From NCBI RefSeq assembly GCF_902729405.1, contig NZ_LR746496.1, positions 3,472,001 to 3,536,000 of the forward strand: 64,000 nt of DNA, read 5' to 3'. The number at the start of each line of letters is the position of its first letter. Position 1 is the first letter of the stretch. Position numbers and translations under genes: made by a program. The notes under the pieces were generated by a model that was not told the DNA's origin, did not search any database, and saw only the letters and a list, made by a program, of their open reading frames with translations. The DNA comes from Acididesulfobacillus acetoxydans (lineage in GTDB: Bacteria > Bacillota > Desulfitobacteriia > Desulfitobacteriales > Desulfitobacteriaceae). This document shows, piece after piece, positions 36,675 to 44,420 of this stretch.

Positions 36675-37478
36675 TCATTTCAAGACGCGACGGCCACCTC
36701 GGTAAGCCTTCACCCAGTAGGGATCTGCGAGAGGCTGAATTTCGACCTGCCGCCGGGTCGCGGACACGAATTCTCCCCCGCCCAGATATATTCCCACATG
36801 GCTGGCCCCGGGACCGCCCGTGCTAAAAAAGACCAGATCACCCGGAATTAGGCACGAGCGCGCCACGCCGACCCCTTCCCGAAACTGCTCGTAAGTTGTC
36901 CGCGCTAAATGGATACCCACAAAGGCGAAAGCTTTCTGGGTGAAAGCAGAACAGTCAATTCCCGTCCGGCTCTCTCCTCCCCAAGCGTAGGGAACTCCCA
37001 GCCAGGTGAGCGCGTGCTGTATTAAAAGAGCACGCGCTTTTTCCCGCAACCGCGGAGTCGTTGCCGCCGGACCCTCGGTGCTGACGTGAGCAGCCGAATC
37101 AGTGTCGGGGACGGCGCTGCGACCCGCACCGGCAGTTCCGGCTGCTGTTCCCTTGGCGGGGGGTATGACTTTTGGCGGCGTCGGTCCCGCCAACTCCTGC
37201 TCCGGCTCCTGCCTTTGCTCAGCGCGCCAGACCCCCGACACCGCTCCCGTCAGGTCAGAGGGATGCCAGACCCCATTCGCCGCATCGTGGCCTGCCTGCG
37301 CGACGCCGCCAGAAATCCCTCCCGCCGGGTTGTCCGGAATACCCCACCGGGGACATTGCCTTTCTCCGCCGGCAGTTAGTTCCGGCAGCGGAAGCATAAC
37401 AACCCCCGCCAACAAGAGCAGGGCCAGACCGATAGAATAAGAAGGCACGGTTTTGTGGAGTGGCAGCGCCGCCTGCAT
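36675..37478 (-). CDS. secreted NlpC/P60 peptidoglycan hydrolase
   Basis: About 267 residues from ATG 37478. An N-terminal hydrophobic segment (SIGLALLLLAGVVMLPLP) acts as signal or anchor, then a ~120-residue Gly/Pro/Ala-rich linker, then a C-terminal NlpC/P60 domain. That domain has LTWLGVPYAWGGESRTGIDCS (catalytic Cys), PGDLVFFST, GASHVGIYLGGGEFVSAT (catalytic His) and a final VKAYRGGRRVL. Such DL-endopeptidases cut stem peptides, often in growth, sporulation or germination. The upstream frame to 37526 lacks a good site. Confidence 0.9.
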   Translation of the reverse strand: MQAALPLHKTVPSYSIGLALLLLAGVVMLPLPELTAGGERQCPRWGIPDNPAGGISGGVAQAGHDAANGVWHPSDLTGAVSGVWRAEQRQEPEQELAGPTPPKVIPPAKGTAAGTAGAGRSAVPDTDSAAHVSTEGPAATTPRLREKARALLIQHALTWLGVPYAWGGESRTGIDCSAFTQKAFAFVGIHLARTTYEQFREGVGVARSCLIPGDLVFFSTGGPGASHVGIYLGGGEFVSATRRQVEIQPLADPYWVKAYRGGRRVLK

Positions 37479-37783
37479 ACTTTTCCCTTCTTCTAGACAA
37501 AAATCCACCTTTAGACAGAACTCCACTACTTTTCTATGCCTGCAGGCTTTCTTTTAGCACCTCTCTCAACCTTCGGCCGCCAACACCCGCCCCGGGGCCG
37601 GCTCGGCTCTGTTGGACGTCAGAGGCTGGCCCAGACCGACAAAAAAGCGGCCGGCGACCGCAGGGGGCGCCTTCTTCCGGGCCGTCCCACGGCACCCCCG
37701 GTTTTTCCGTATCTTGCGACTGCCACAGCTTCCCCCTGTCCCGCGGTATTCGCGGCTTCTCCGTATCCCACGGTACCCAGACC
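37479..37783. other. 305-bp intergenic region, nothing recognised
   Basis: Between hsp20 (minus) and the NlpC/P60 gene (minus). It is C-rich on the plus strand, with short runs of ggtttttccg-like words. The palindrome GCCTGCAGGC followed by TTTCTTTT at about 37540 is too tight for a terminator. I see no coding potential or promoter. Confidence 0.5.
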
Positions 37784-38212
37784 TTAGTGAAAATTCACCT
37801 CGATATTCCGGGCCGAAGGATGCTTATCTTTAAGGAAAGAGAGTTCCAGCAACCCGTTTCTGTAGCTGGCGTGAGCCCCATCCGTTTTCACTCTCGCCGG
37901 AAGTGTGATAGTCCGGGAAAAGTGGCCGTAGTAACGCTCGGAACGCCTGGAAACCCGGCCTTCCTCCTGGGCCGTACCCCGCTTGACCTCACCCTGAATC
38001 GTCAGCTGGTCTTCATCGAGCTGGATGTTTAAATCCTCTTTATTCTCGATGCCTGGGATCTCCGCGGTCACAATGACGGCATCCGACGTTTCTTCCACAT
38101 CCACACGGTAGGTCCATTCGGACCAATTTTCTCTGCCCCCGTTCCGGTAGCGATCCAGATCATTCCAGATCGGTTCAAACAAGCGGAATGGGTCATACGG
38201 AATCAATGCCAT
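37784..38212 (-). CDS. Hsp20/alpha-crystallin small heat-shock protein
   Basis: A 142-residue holdase chaperone. The alpha-crystallin domain runs from ~33 to ~130: YRVDVEETSDAVIVTAEIPG, EDLNIQLDEDQLTIQGE, RSERYYGHFSRTITLP and the NGLLELSFLK strand. The N-terminal PYDPFRLFEPIW is typical of the bacterial class A. There is no CIRCE element upstream. The 5' flank contains a T-rich stretch (ggaattttttcagg) 20-30 nt before the start that is only a weak CodY-box match. Confidence 0.95.
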   Translation of the reverse strand: MALIPYDPFRLFEPIWNDLDRYRNGGRENWSEWTYRVDVEETSDAVIVTAEIPGIENKEDLNIQLDEDQLTIQGEVKRGTAQEEGRVSRRSERYYGHFSRTITLPARVKTDGAHASYRNGLLELSFLKDKHPSARNIEVNFH

Positions 38213-38333
38213 AGTTTTATCACCCCGTTCGGAATTTTTTCAGGAACTAGTATGCCCGCTCCGAAACGGAATTATTAACTCTCATGTGACTAAAGTCAGA
38301 GGATTCCCCGTTGCTTACGGCATTTCGCCAGGG

Positions 38334-39929
38334 CTACCCTTTACCGGCGTGCCGGTTCCCCTCCTCAGTACGGGCATCTTTTGGCTGTATTTTTCGGACC
38401 GAAGCGTGGGCCAAGCCGATAGAACCTTCCAGATAATCAACAAACTGCCGCGCGGTTCGCCCCGAGCGCCCGTTGTGCATCATTTCCCAACGCAAAGCCA
38501 TCCTCTCCAGCTCACCGTCCTCAACGGTCAACCCACGCCGCCGCGCTAAGCCCCGCGCTATTTGCAAATACCCCTTTTGATCCGGCGCTGAAAAGGTAAT
38601 GGTAAGACCAAAACGGTCCGCCAGAGACAGTTTCTCGTCCACACTGTCGCGGGCATGAACCTCATCTCCCTGACGGTCCGTGAAATTTTCCTTGACTAAG
38701 TGGCGCCGGTTCGAAGTTGCGTAAATCAAGACATTCCCGGGCTCTGCCGTCAGTCCGCCTTCCAAAACCGTCTTCAGGTTTTTGTATCCGAGTTCGGTGT
38801 CATCGAAAGACAGATCATCGACGAAAAGAATGAATTTTTGCGGACTCCCCCAGAGAGAGTGAACCACATCCGGCAGATCCTCAAGGGCGCTTTTGCTCAA
38901 TTCCACCAAGCGCAAACCTTCGGCCCGGTAAGTATTAAGCAGAGCCTTGACCGCCGACGACTTGCCGGTACCGCGATTGCCGTAGAGAAGCACATTGTTG
39001 GCCCGAAACCCGGCCAGGAAGTGCTCCGTATTTTCTGCCAGGATACTCAGTTCCCGTTCCAGGCCAAAGAGCTGTGTCCGCTGAACGCAGTCCGGGTTAA
39101 CAATCCCCTTTAAGCGATGCCCCTCCCAGCGAAACGCAAGGTAACGGCTGAGGATACCATACCCGTTCTCGAAATGATAGCCGGCCAAAAAATCAACCAT
39201 TTCCTCAACGCTGCCCGAACCCGTCAGATACGCCTCCGTTTCCAGGCACCCTTCATCCCACCGCCCGTTCGCATTCCCTCGTTCGTTCGCATCCTCTCGT
39301 CCGTTCGCGCCTTCTCTTCCGTTTGCGCCTTCTCTTCCGTTTGCATCCCCTTCCGCTTTCCCTGCTCTCCTCAATCCCCCGCCATACGCCCCGTCTCCCT
39401 GCCCCCTGCACTCCTGCTGCGTCTGGCGCCCCTCCTTCTTCTGCGACAGGTTCCCGCCGCTCCCAAGGGACAGACCCTCGTCCCACTCCGGCCAAAGCAT
39501 GGGCGGATCACAGAGGGCGTATTCACCCGGCACTTGCTCATTCCACAATTCCTCGATCCCTTCTTTAACCCGACGGGCGCTGAAGGCAACCAGAGCCCGG
39601 CAGATTTCCAAGTCCCGCGTGGCCGATGTTCTTAGCGTAGGATTCAATCCGGAAGCACCCGCGGCAGCGGCGGTTTTGCTGAACAAATTTTCGTCTTCCA
39701 TGATCAAGTTTGCTAAATGAGCCGGCCAGCCCAACTCCAGCGCCAAGCCGCAAACGTCATAATAACACCTGTGAATAAGGTCAAAGTCGCTTTCTTCCAA
39801 GGCAGCCGCCCGAAATAGTTGCCCGAACGCCTCGATCAACGGATCCTCCTTGAGGGTCCTGTAGACCACCGGTTCCTCCAGCGAAAAGCAGAGCCTTTTA
39901 AATTCCGCCCGAACTCTTTGAGTCGTCAT
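38334..39929 (-). CDS. DUF815-family AAA ATPase
   Basis: 531 residues from ATG 39929 (GGGAGGAG upstream). The N-terminal helical part (1-~150) is followed by a low-complexity insert containing repeated ANGREG-like units (~190-235), then the ATPase: AENTEHFLAGFRANNVLLYG, GNRGTGKSSAVKALLN (Walker A), FILFVDDLSFDD (Walker B), NVLIYATSNRRHLV (sensor 1), RTARQFVDYL. It matches DUF815, the MoxR-like AAA group described as a predicted ATPase; function unknown. It has a large palindrome between promoter and start codon. Confidence 0.88.
   Translation of the reverse strand: MTTQRVRAEFKRLCFSLEEPVVYRTLKEDPLIEAFGQLFRAAALEESDFDLIHRCYYDVCGLALELGWPAHLANLIMEDENLFSKTAAAAGASGLNPTLRTSATRDLEICRALVAFSARRVKEGIEELWNEQVPGEYALCDPPMLWPEWDEGLSLGSGGNLSQKKEGRQTQQECRGQGDGAYGGGLRRAGKAEGDANGREGANGREGANGREDANERGNANGRWDEGCLETEAYLTGSGSVEEMVDFLAGYHFENGYGILSRYLAFRWEGHRLKGIVNPDCVQRTQLFGLERELSILAENTEHFLAGFRANNVLLYGNRGTGKSSAVKALLNTYRAEGLRLVELSKSALEDLPDVVHSLWGSPQKFILFVDDLSFDDTELGYKNLKTVLEGGLTAEPGNVLIYATSNRRHLVKENFTDRQGDEVHARDSVDEKLSLADRFGLTITFSAPDQKGYLQIARGLARRRGLTVEDGELERMALRWEMMHNGRSGRTARQFVDYLEGSIGLAHASVRKIQPKDARTEEGNRHAGKG
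39264..39350. repeat. ~18-bp degenerate tandem repeat inside DUF815 gene
   Basis: About five copies of an 18-bp unit (cgttcgcatcctctcgtc and variants) that code ANGREG/ANERGN on the minus strand. They expand the low-complexity insert between the N-terminal part and the ATPase domain. Confidence 0.75.
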
Positions 39930-40003
39930 ATTTTTCTCCTCCCGAATGTCCCCATAGCTGAAGCCAGTGGCGTGGTGGCCAAGTTTTTGGGTCAATTTCT
40001 CGT

Positions 40004-40034
40004 TTTCACGTGTGTATCTAAACACTACGTGAAA
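40004..40034. promoter_or_regulatory. large inverted repeat in DUF815 5' leader, operator candidate
   Basis: TTTCACGT (40004-40011) and ACGTGAAA (40027-40034) are perfect 8-bp arms; inner GTGT/ACAC bases extend the pairing. It lies about 75-105 nt upstream of the DUF815 start codon, immediately downstream of a perfect TATAAT on the minus strand (40047-40052). The position suits a repressor site or an RNA hairpin. It is not CIRCE. Confidence 0.45.
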
Positions 40035-40046
40035 CACCACTTCTAT

Positions 40047-40052
40047 ATTATA
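40047..40052 (-). promoter_or_regulatory. putative -10 of DUF815 gene
   Basis: Perfect TATAAT on the minus strand, 118 nt before the DUF815 ATG. No convincing -35 at 16-18 nt (TCCAAA at 17 nt). Confidence 0.4.
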
Positions 40053-40208
40053 ACAAGAATCCATGAGGTTTTGGAGGTTCACATTGAGTATCCTGCCAAA
40101 AACCTGATTGGCAGCGGCATGCCGAAATGAGCGATCGGTTGGAGAGCTCGGAGCAGACACCGGTTTACCCTTGTCCTAAGGGAAACTTCTTCTTCCCGTC
40201 AGGGGGAG

Positions 40209-40229
40209 AAAAAGCGGCCCCCGTGCCGC
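40209..40229 (-). terminator. terminator downstream of MFS gene
   Basis: Minus strand GCGGC / GCCGC stem with a 6-nt loop followed by TTTTT, 125 nt after the MFS stop codon. The stem is short but GC-only. The remainder of the 424-bp gap to the DUF815 gene holds the promoter and palindrome described separately. Confidence 0.55.
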
Positions 40230-40353
40230 GCACAGAAACCGCTCCTTCAAGGTCTTTTGCCATATATTCTTGTTGTTATTGTTATGCCCTCCGCCGGGAA
40301 CACTTTGCCTTTATCCCGTTACACACCCCGGCTTAGTCGCATTTTTACTAAAA

Positions 40354-41673
40354 CTACTGTTGTTGCAATGCTGCCTGATAGTTGTAGGCGTGCTTCTTGT
40401 TGTCGGGGTGATGGAAGAGCAGAACGCCCAAGACCGCCGTCAGGTTAAGCACAACCACCAAAGCAAAAGCACCTGCGAAAGAACCGGTCAGCTGGATGAT
40501 CCAGCCGGTCAAGGTGGAAGCAATGAGGCCGGCAACGGCGAAAAAGAAATCCATAATGCCCATAGCCGTACCAGTACGCTGCTTGATCATGTCGACGTTG
40601 ATGGCGTAAAACGTGGAATTGGAAGCCATACCAAAGCCGACCGCCAGAGAGATGCAAATCAGCGCCAGCATTAAGGAGTGATAGAAAATGATCGGTGCCA
40701 GGCTGGCCGCCGCCAACAGTTGAGTGATCCAGATCGGGTAAGAACGTGCGTAACGAAGACTTCCCGTATTTCTGTAAATCCGATCTGAGAGGTGACCCAC
40801 ACTGAAGAGCATGATCGAAGCCAAAGCCCAGGGCAAGACTGAGAACCAGCCTACTTGGCTGAGATCCAAATGGTAAGACTTGCTCAAGAAAGTCGGCAGC
40901 CAACCCATGAAGAAGAAGAGATTATAGCCAAAGACGAAGAAGGCCCAGTCGTTGGAAAGCAAGGTGGGATTGGTCAGCAAAAACTTCCACATACCAGGCA
41001 TTGCGGCATGGCTGGTGCGCCGAATCTCCTTGTCGCTGATCCCGCGCCTCACCTGAGCGGTCTCACGAATCCGCTTGAGTTCAGCATCATTGACCCGGTT
41101 CGAATTCTCGGGGAAATCACGGTATAACCCGTACCACACTGGAATCCAGATGAAGCCCAAAACCCCCAAGATGATAAACATTCCCTGCCAGCCGAAGAAG
41201 GTCGCCAGAGCAGCGACAATGGGGCCGCCCAGCATCAAAGCCAGCGGCACCGCCACGAGAGCATTGCCCAAAGCAACCGCCCGTTCGTTACTCGGGAGCC
41301 AGTCTCCCACCACCCGGTTCAAAGCCGGAAAGTTCGGCCCTTCGGCCACGCCCAGCATCATCCGCACCGTAAACAGCATCGCTAAACCGGTGGCGAAAGC
41401 CGTAGAAAAAATACTCAGGGACCAAACCAAAGCGGCGAAGACCCAAACCTTACGGGCTCCCCATTTATCTACCATCAGTCCCCCGAAGAAGACCAAAATG
41501 GCGTAGCCGATATTAAAGGCCCCCAGCGTTAATCCTATATCTTCGGAATTCATGTGGAACTGTTTGCTCAACAGCGGCATCGCAAAGGCAATGGCCGAGC
41601 GATCCACATAATTTATGACCGTAATCAAAAAGACCAGACCAATAATTAGCCAGCGAAATTTCGTTTCTTTCAT
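40354..41673 (-). CDS. MFS transporter, anion:cation symporter (ACS) type
   Basis: A 439-residue 12-TM permease. RWLIIGLVFLITVINYVDRSAIAFAMP (TM1 with the NYxDR signature of the ACS family: hexuronates, galactonate, phthalate, tartrate and similar organic anions), GGLMVDKWGARKVW (MFS motif A), and RMMLGVAEGPNFPALNRVVGDWLP are clear. The substrate is an organic anion by family; which one is unknown. ATG 41673 has GGAGGAG 9 nt upstream; the ATG at 41682 overlaps that site. A canonical sigma-54 promoter lies 228 nt upstream, so expression needs an enhancer-binding activator. Confidence 0.92.
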   Translation of the reverse strand: MKETKFRWLIIGLVFLITVINYVDRSAIAFAMPLLSKQFHMNSEDIGLTLGAFNIGYAILVFFGGLMVDKWGARKVWVFAALVWSLSIFSTAFATGLAMLFTVRMMLGVAEGPNFPALNRVVGDWLPSNERAVALGNALVAVPLALMLGGPIVAALATFFGWQGMFIILGVLGFIWIPVWYGLYRDFPENSNRVNDAELKRIRETAQVRRGISDKEIRRTSHAAMPGMWKFLLTNPTLLSNDWAFFVFGYNLFFFMGWLPTFLSKSYHLDLSQVGWFSVLPWALASIMLFSVGHLSDRIYRNTGSLRYARSYPIWITQLLAAASLAPIIFYHSLMLALICISLAVGFGMASNSTFYAINVDMIKQRTGTAMGIMDFFFAVAGLIASTLTGWIIQLTGSFAGAFALVVVLNLTAVLGVLLFHHPDNKKHAYNYQAALQQQ

Positions 41674-41900
41674 CCGGATCATCTCCTCCTGCTATTATGA
41701 CGTTTCCCTGATTTAAACTATAACCTCTGCCCAGCGACCTCCTTTCCCTCGGCCTAATCAACAAAGAATCACAAGACGGAAGTGCGATGAGTAGACCGCC
41801 CTCAATGTCCGCCCGCCTCAAGATCCCTACTTAATTGGTTGACTTGGCCTCTTTAAACAAAGGCGGCCGAGTGCTGATGGATATTGATATAGCAAGTAGT

Positions 41901-41916
41901 AGCAAAATTCGTGCCA
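41901..41916 (-). promoter_or_regulatory. sigma-54 promoter of the MFS gene
   Basis: Minus strand TGGCACGAATTTTGCT: full -24 (TGGCACG) and -12 (TTGCT) elements with the invariant GG and GC 10 nt apart. It is co-directional with the MFS gene and leaves a ~215-nt leader. Beside it at 41933-41947 is a 10/15 match to the CodY box (core CTGAAAAT). Confidence 0.82.
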
Positions 41917-42083
41917 AACATCCGGAGAAACGGTAATTCTGAAAATATTGAAGTAATCCGCCATTCAGGCACTTTGTACTTATACGTTTATTCACATATG
42001 TCTTCCTCCTTTTGGCCCGTGGCTATTCTCTTTGCAGGCCCGCCCCCTTACCTGCCCACTTTTTTCTCACCTTTCTGAGAAAT

Positions 42084-42100
42084 TGCCTACTTTTTAGGCA
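42084..42100. promoter_or_regulatory. inverted repeat ~170 bp upstream of the -24 element, UAS candidate
   Basis: TGCCTA-N5-TAGGCA, 168-184 bp upstream of the MFS -24 element, the usual distance for an enhancer-binding site. It also lies just beyond the terminator of the neighbouring gene, so a role in that structure is possible. Confidence 0.35.
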
Positions 42101-42110
42101 GTTCGCTCTG

Positions 42111-42138
42111 AAAAAAAAGAGAAGCTTGCTTGCTTCTC
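42111..42138 (-). terminator. strong rho-independent terminator
   Basis: Minus strand stem GAGAAGC / GCTTCTC, 6-nt loop, followed by eight T. It lies 31-59 nt after the stop of the small membrane protein gene and isolates it from the MFS promoter region. Confidence 0.88.
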
Positions 42139-42169
42139 CTGTACGCAACTCCGGATTTTTCACCAAGGA

Positions 42170-42499
42170 CTATTTAGCCGCAGGGTGTATAGTAGGGTGT
42201 ACACATTCAGGGTATGCCGCGTTTCCGGTGGCTCCGGCTCCTGTCTCATTTCTGCGTTTGTTGTAATAGTACAACGCCAGGTCGGCCGAGACCATAATTA
42301 GGTTCAGTATATAGAGGTACAAAACATAATCATAACTGAAGAACAGCTTGTGCAAAATACCGGCAATATATCCCAAGATAAGAATTCCCAAGAAGGCCGG
42401 GCTTTTTCCGGCCGTCGACCGCGACTTGTACGACTGATAGATCGAGAACGGCCAGGCGGCTCCAAAACATATCAACATGATTGCTTCCAAAAAACTCAT
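42170..42499 (-). CDS. small three-helix membrane protein (SemiSWEET/PQ-loop-like)
   Basis: 109 residues from ATG 42499 (GAGGAG upstream); the frame runs 15 codons further up without support. Three hydrophobic helices: SFLEAIMLICFGAAWPFSIYQS, PAFLGILILGYIAGILHKLF and YVLYLYILNLIMVSADLALYY. The first ends in WPFSIYQSYKSRSTAGKSP, resembling the PQ-loop 'P...S..K....GKS' pattern of SemiSWEET-like half-transporters, so a PQ-loop relative is my best guess. The tail is hydrophilic. It is monocistronic with its own terminator. Confidence 0.72.
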   Translation of the reverse strand: MSFLEAIMLICFGAAWPFSIYQSYKSRSTAGKSPAFLGILILGYIAGILHKLFFSYDYVLYLYILNLIMVSADLALYYYNKRRNETGAGATGNAAYPECVHPTIHPAAK

Positions 42500-42651
42500 C
42501 TTACCCAACTCCTCGCATTTTTGCCGAACCCTATTATACAACATTTTCGTAGCGTGGCTTCATTTATAAACAAAGAAGTAAAATATTTAAGAATCACGCA
42601 ATAAGCTCTTATACGCACTTTCACAAAAGCGTTTTTTTTTAACTCGCCACT

Positions 42652-42731
42652 CCTTTTTTAACCCGCTCCTTTTTTAACCCGAAACGTCTCTTTTAACCCG
42701 AAACGCCTTTTTTAACCCGAAACGTCTCTTT
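42652..42731. repeat. taacccgaaacg tandem repeat, ~4 copies
   Basis: Four units of about 17-21 bp with core ttttttaacccgaaacgtctc lie upstream of the ferredoxin gene and downstream (5') of the small membrane protein gene. They are non-coding and of unknown role. They could be slippage-generated or a clustered binding site. The rest of the 400-bp gap 42500-42900 holds the ferredoxin promoter. Confidence 0.85.
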
Positions 42732-42825
42732 TCTCCGCCGGCTGAGCCTTCCCCGAGTGACGGGCCCCACGGGTCTCCCCCCACTGCTCTGGGCGAAAAA
42801 ACATTCCCCTTTCCCCGTTTAGGCA

Positions 42826-42854
42826 TTGATCAAGCGGGGTTTATGCGTTATCCT
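42826..42854 (+). promoter_or_regulatory. putative sigma-A promoter of the ferredoxin gene
   Basis: TTGATC, 17-nt spacer, TATCCT (4/6 each), 47 nt before the ferredoxin ATG. The -35 lies in the self-complementary word TTGATCAA. Confidence 0.5.
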
Positions 42855-42900
42855 TGCATTGGCGATGTCCACCCGCAATTTTGAAAGGAGTGTTTAGCCC

Positions 42901-43089
42901 ATGTATGCCACAGTAAATCAGGCGGATTGTATCGGTTGCGGTTCCTGTGAAGCCGTTTGCCCCGAGGTTTTTCGGATGAATGATCAGGGGCTGGCCGAAG
43001 CCTACACAAATCCGGTTCCGCCCGAAGCCGAGGAGTCCGCTAAAGAAGCGGCACAAATGTGCCCTGGCGAAGCCATCGTACTGGAGTAG
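42901..43089 (+). CDS. 4Fe-4S ferredoxin
   Basis: A 62-residue electron carrier: ADCIGCGSCEAVCPEVF (CxxCxxC...CP) and the distal AQMCPGEAIVLE cysteine complete one [4Fe-4S] cluster; the second site of clostridial 2[4Fe-4S] ferredoxins is missing. It resembles the single-cluster ferredoxins of Bacillus and Moorella. The protein is acidic. AAAGGAG lies about 12 nt before the ATG. It is monocistronic, with a strong terminator. The redox partner is not evident from neighbours. Confidence 0.95.
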   Translation: MYATVNQADCIGCGSCEAVCPEVFRMNDQGLAEAYTNPVPPEAEESAKEAAQMCPGEAIVLE

Positions 43090-43216
43090 AAAACCGCTCC
43101 TCATCAGCTCTGGCTTCTTAATTTCCGGACCGACCCCGAGTTCACTGCCCTGTGGTCTCCGGCCACAACCAGACCTGGCCTTGACTCGACATATCAGAGA
43201 TTTTTGACTCGATCTA

Positions 43217-43250
43217 TCAGGGATTTGGCAATGTCCAAATCCCTGATTTC
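43217..43250 (+). terminator. terminator downstream of ferredoxin
   Basis: A perfect 12-bp stem TCAGGGATTTGG / CCAAATCCCTGA with loop CAATGT, followed by TTTCTCTTTG. It lies about 130 nt after the ferredoxin stop and also faces the end of the LysR gene. Confidence 0.8.
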
Positions 43251-43297
43251 TCTTTGAATACGATGGGCTTTAATACTCAATTATTCCGTCGGCATCA

Positions 43298-44194
43298 TTA
43301 AAAACGACCTGCCATTCCGGTTAAACACCCGGCGAACAACTTGATCGTTTTGGTCTGCCATTCCGCTGTCAAATGAATATACGAAAATGATCGCCCCAGG
43401 GAGAAACCTTGGGGATTGACCTGCTTCAGGGTGTTCAAAGAAAGTTCCTTCCGGACGGTCCAATTGGAAAGAACCGAAATTCCCAGTCCCGCCTCGACCG
43501 ATTGCTTAATAATTTGAATACTGCCCAATTCCAGGATATGGGTCGGAGAAATGGCGAGATCTTTGAGAGCCTTCTCTGCCACCCTTCTGGTTCCGGATCC
43601 TTCCTCCCGCAAAAGCCAGGTCTGGGTCGCCAGTTCCTCTGCCAGCGGTGCCGTCCCGGCATAAAAATTGTTGTTTGAGGCCGCGATGACAATAACTTCA
43701 TCCCGGGCAAAAGGAACCACCGTCAAATTTTCGCTGCCGGCCAGGTCGGTTTCGATAATCCCGATGTCCGCTTCATGGTTTCGCACTTGGCGGACCACTT
43801 CATCGCTGTTTACGATATTGACCACGAAGGAAATCTTGGGATAGGATTGCTGAAATTGTCGGAGAACATACGGCAAGATGTATTCGCCAAAGGTATAACT
43901 GGCGCTAACCACGATACTGCCGGTATCACCGCCGAGTACTTCATCGACCAAACGTTTCATTTCATTATAATGCTCAAGGATCCGGAGGGCCTCATGGAAA
44001 ACAATTTCGCCCGCTTTCGTAGTATTGACAGAGCGTTTGCCCCGTTCCAGCAAGCTGGCGTCAAATTCGGCTTCCAGGCTCTGAATATGCTGGGTCACCG
44101 CCGGCTGGGTTATATGCAGAGCGGCGGCGGCTCGTGAGAAGCTCTGCTCCTGTACCACCTTGACAAAAGAAAGGAGACGGTGGTCCAAATTCAT
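43298..44194 (-). CDS. LysR-family regulator, CysL/YeiE-like
   Basis: 298 residues from ATG 44194. The N-terminal winged helix is LLSFVKVVQEQSFSRAAAAL, HITQPAVTQHIQSLEAEF. The effector domain (~90-298) has GSIVVSASYTFGEYILPYVL and VRNHEADIGIIE, a pattern I associate with CysL/YeiE-type LysR proteins that respond to sulfur or sulfite status. It is divergent from a TDT transporter (226-bp gap), the classic arrangement in which the regulator controls the neighbour. Ligand is inference. Confidence 0.85.
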   Translation of the reverse strand: MNLDHRLLSFVKVVQEQSFSRAAAALHITQPAVTQHIQSLEAEFDASLLERGKRSVNTTKAGEIVFHEALRILEHYNEMKRLVDEVLGGDTGSIVVSASYTFGEYILPYVLRQFQQSYPKISFVVNIVNSDEVVRQVRNHEADIGIIETDLAGSENLTVVPFARDEVIVIAASNNNFYAGTAPLAEELATQTWLLREEGSGTRRVAEKALKDLAISPTHILELGSIQIIKQSVEAGLGISVLSNWTVRKELSLNTLKQVNPQGFSLGRSFSYIHLTAEWQTKTIKLFAGCLTGMAGRF

Positions 44195-44333
44195 CACCCG
44201 CTTTCTGAAAGTACGCGCAGCATGACATCTTTGAGGGCCAACCTCCTGCCGTGCAGCATCATCATTGGAGACCGCAAACGGAGGCACTTCAGCAAATAAC
44301 TAGCCCTTATCTATTTCATAAACATAAACGATT

Positions 44334-44351
44334 TTACTTATAGTATTGTAA
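44334..44351. promoter_or_regulatory. possible LysR operator in the divergent gap
   Basis: TTAC-N10-GTAA, a dyad containing a T-N11-A core, midway between the LysR and TDT start codons. LysR regulators bind such sites. The match is short and the gap is AT-rich, so chance is possible. Confidence 0.3.
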
Positions 44352-44420
44352 GCCTTATCCTACAACTAGTCAAATAACCGGAAGGTCATTAAACATCATC
44401 ATTGTTTGGAGGAATGATTT

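Noticed and set aside
41933-41947. CodY binding box upstream of the MFS sigma-54 promoter
   Set aside because: Only 10 of 15 positions match; mentioned in the promoter entry but too weak to call.
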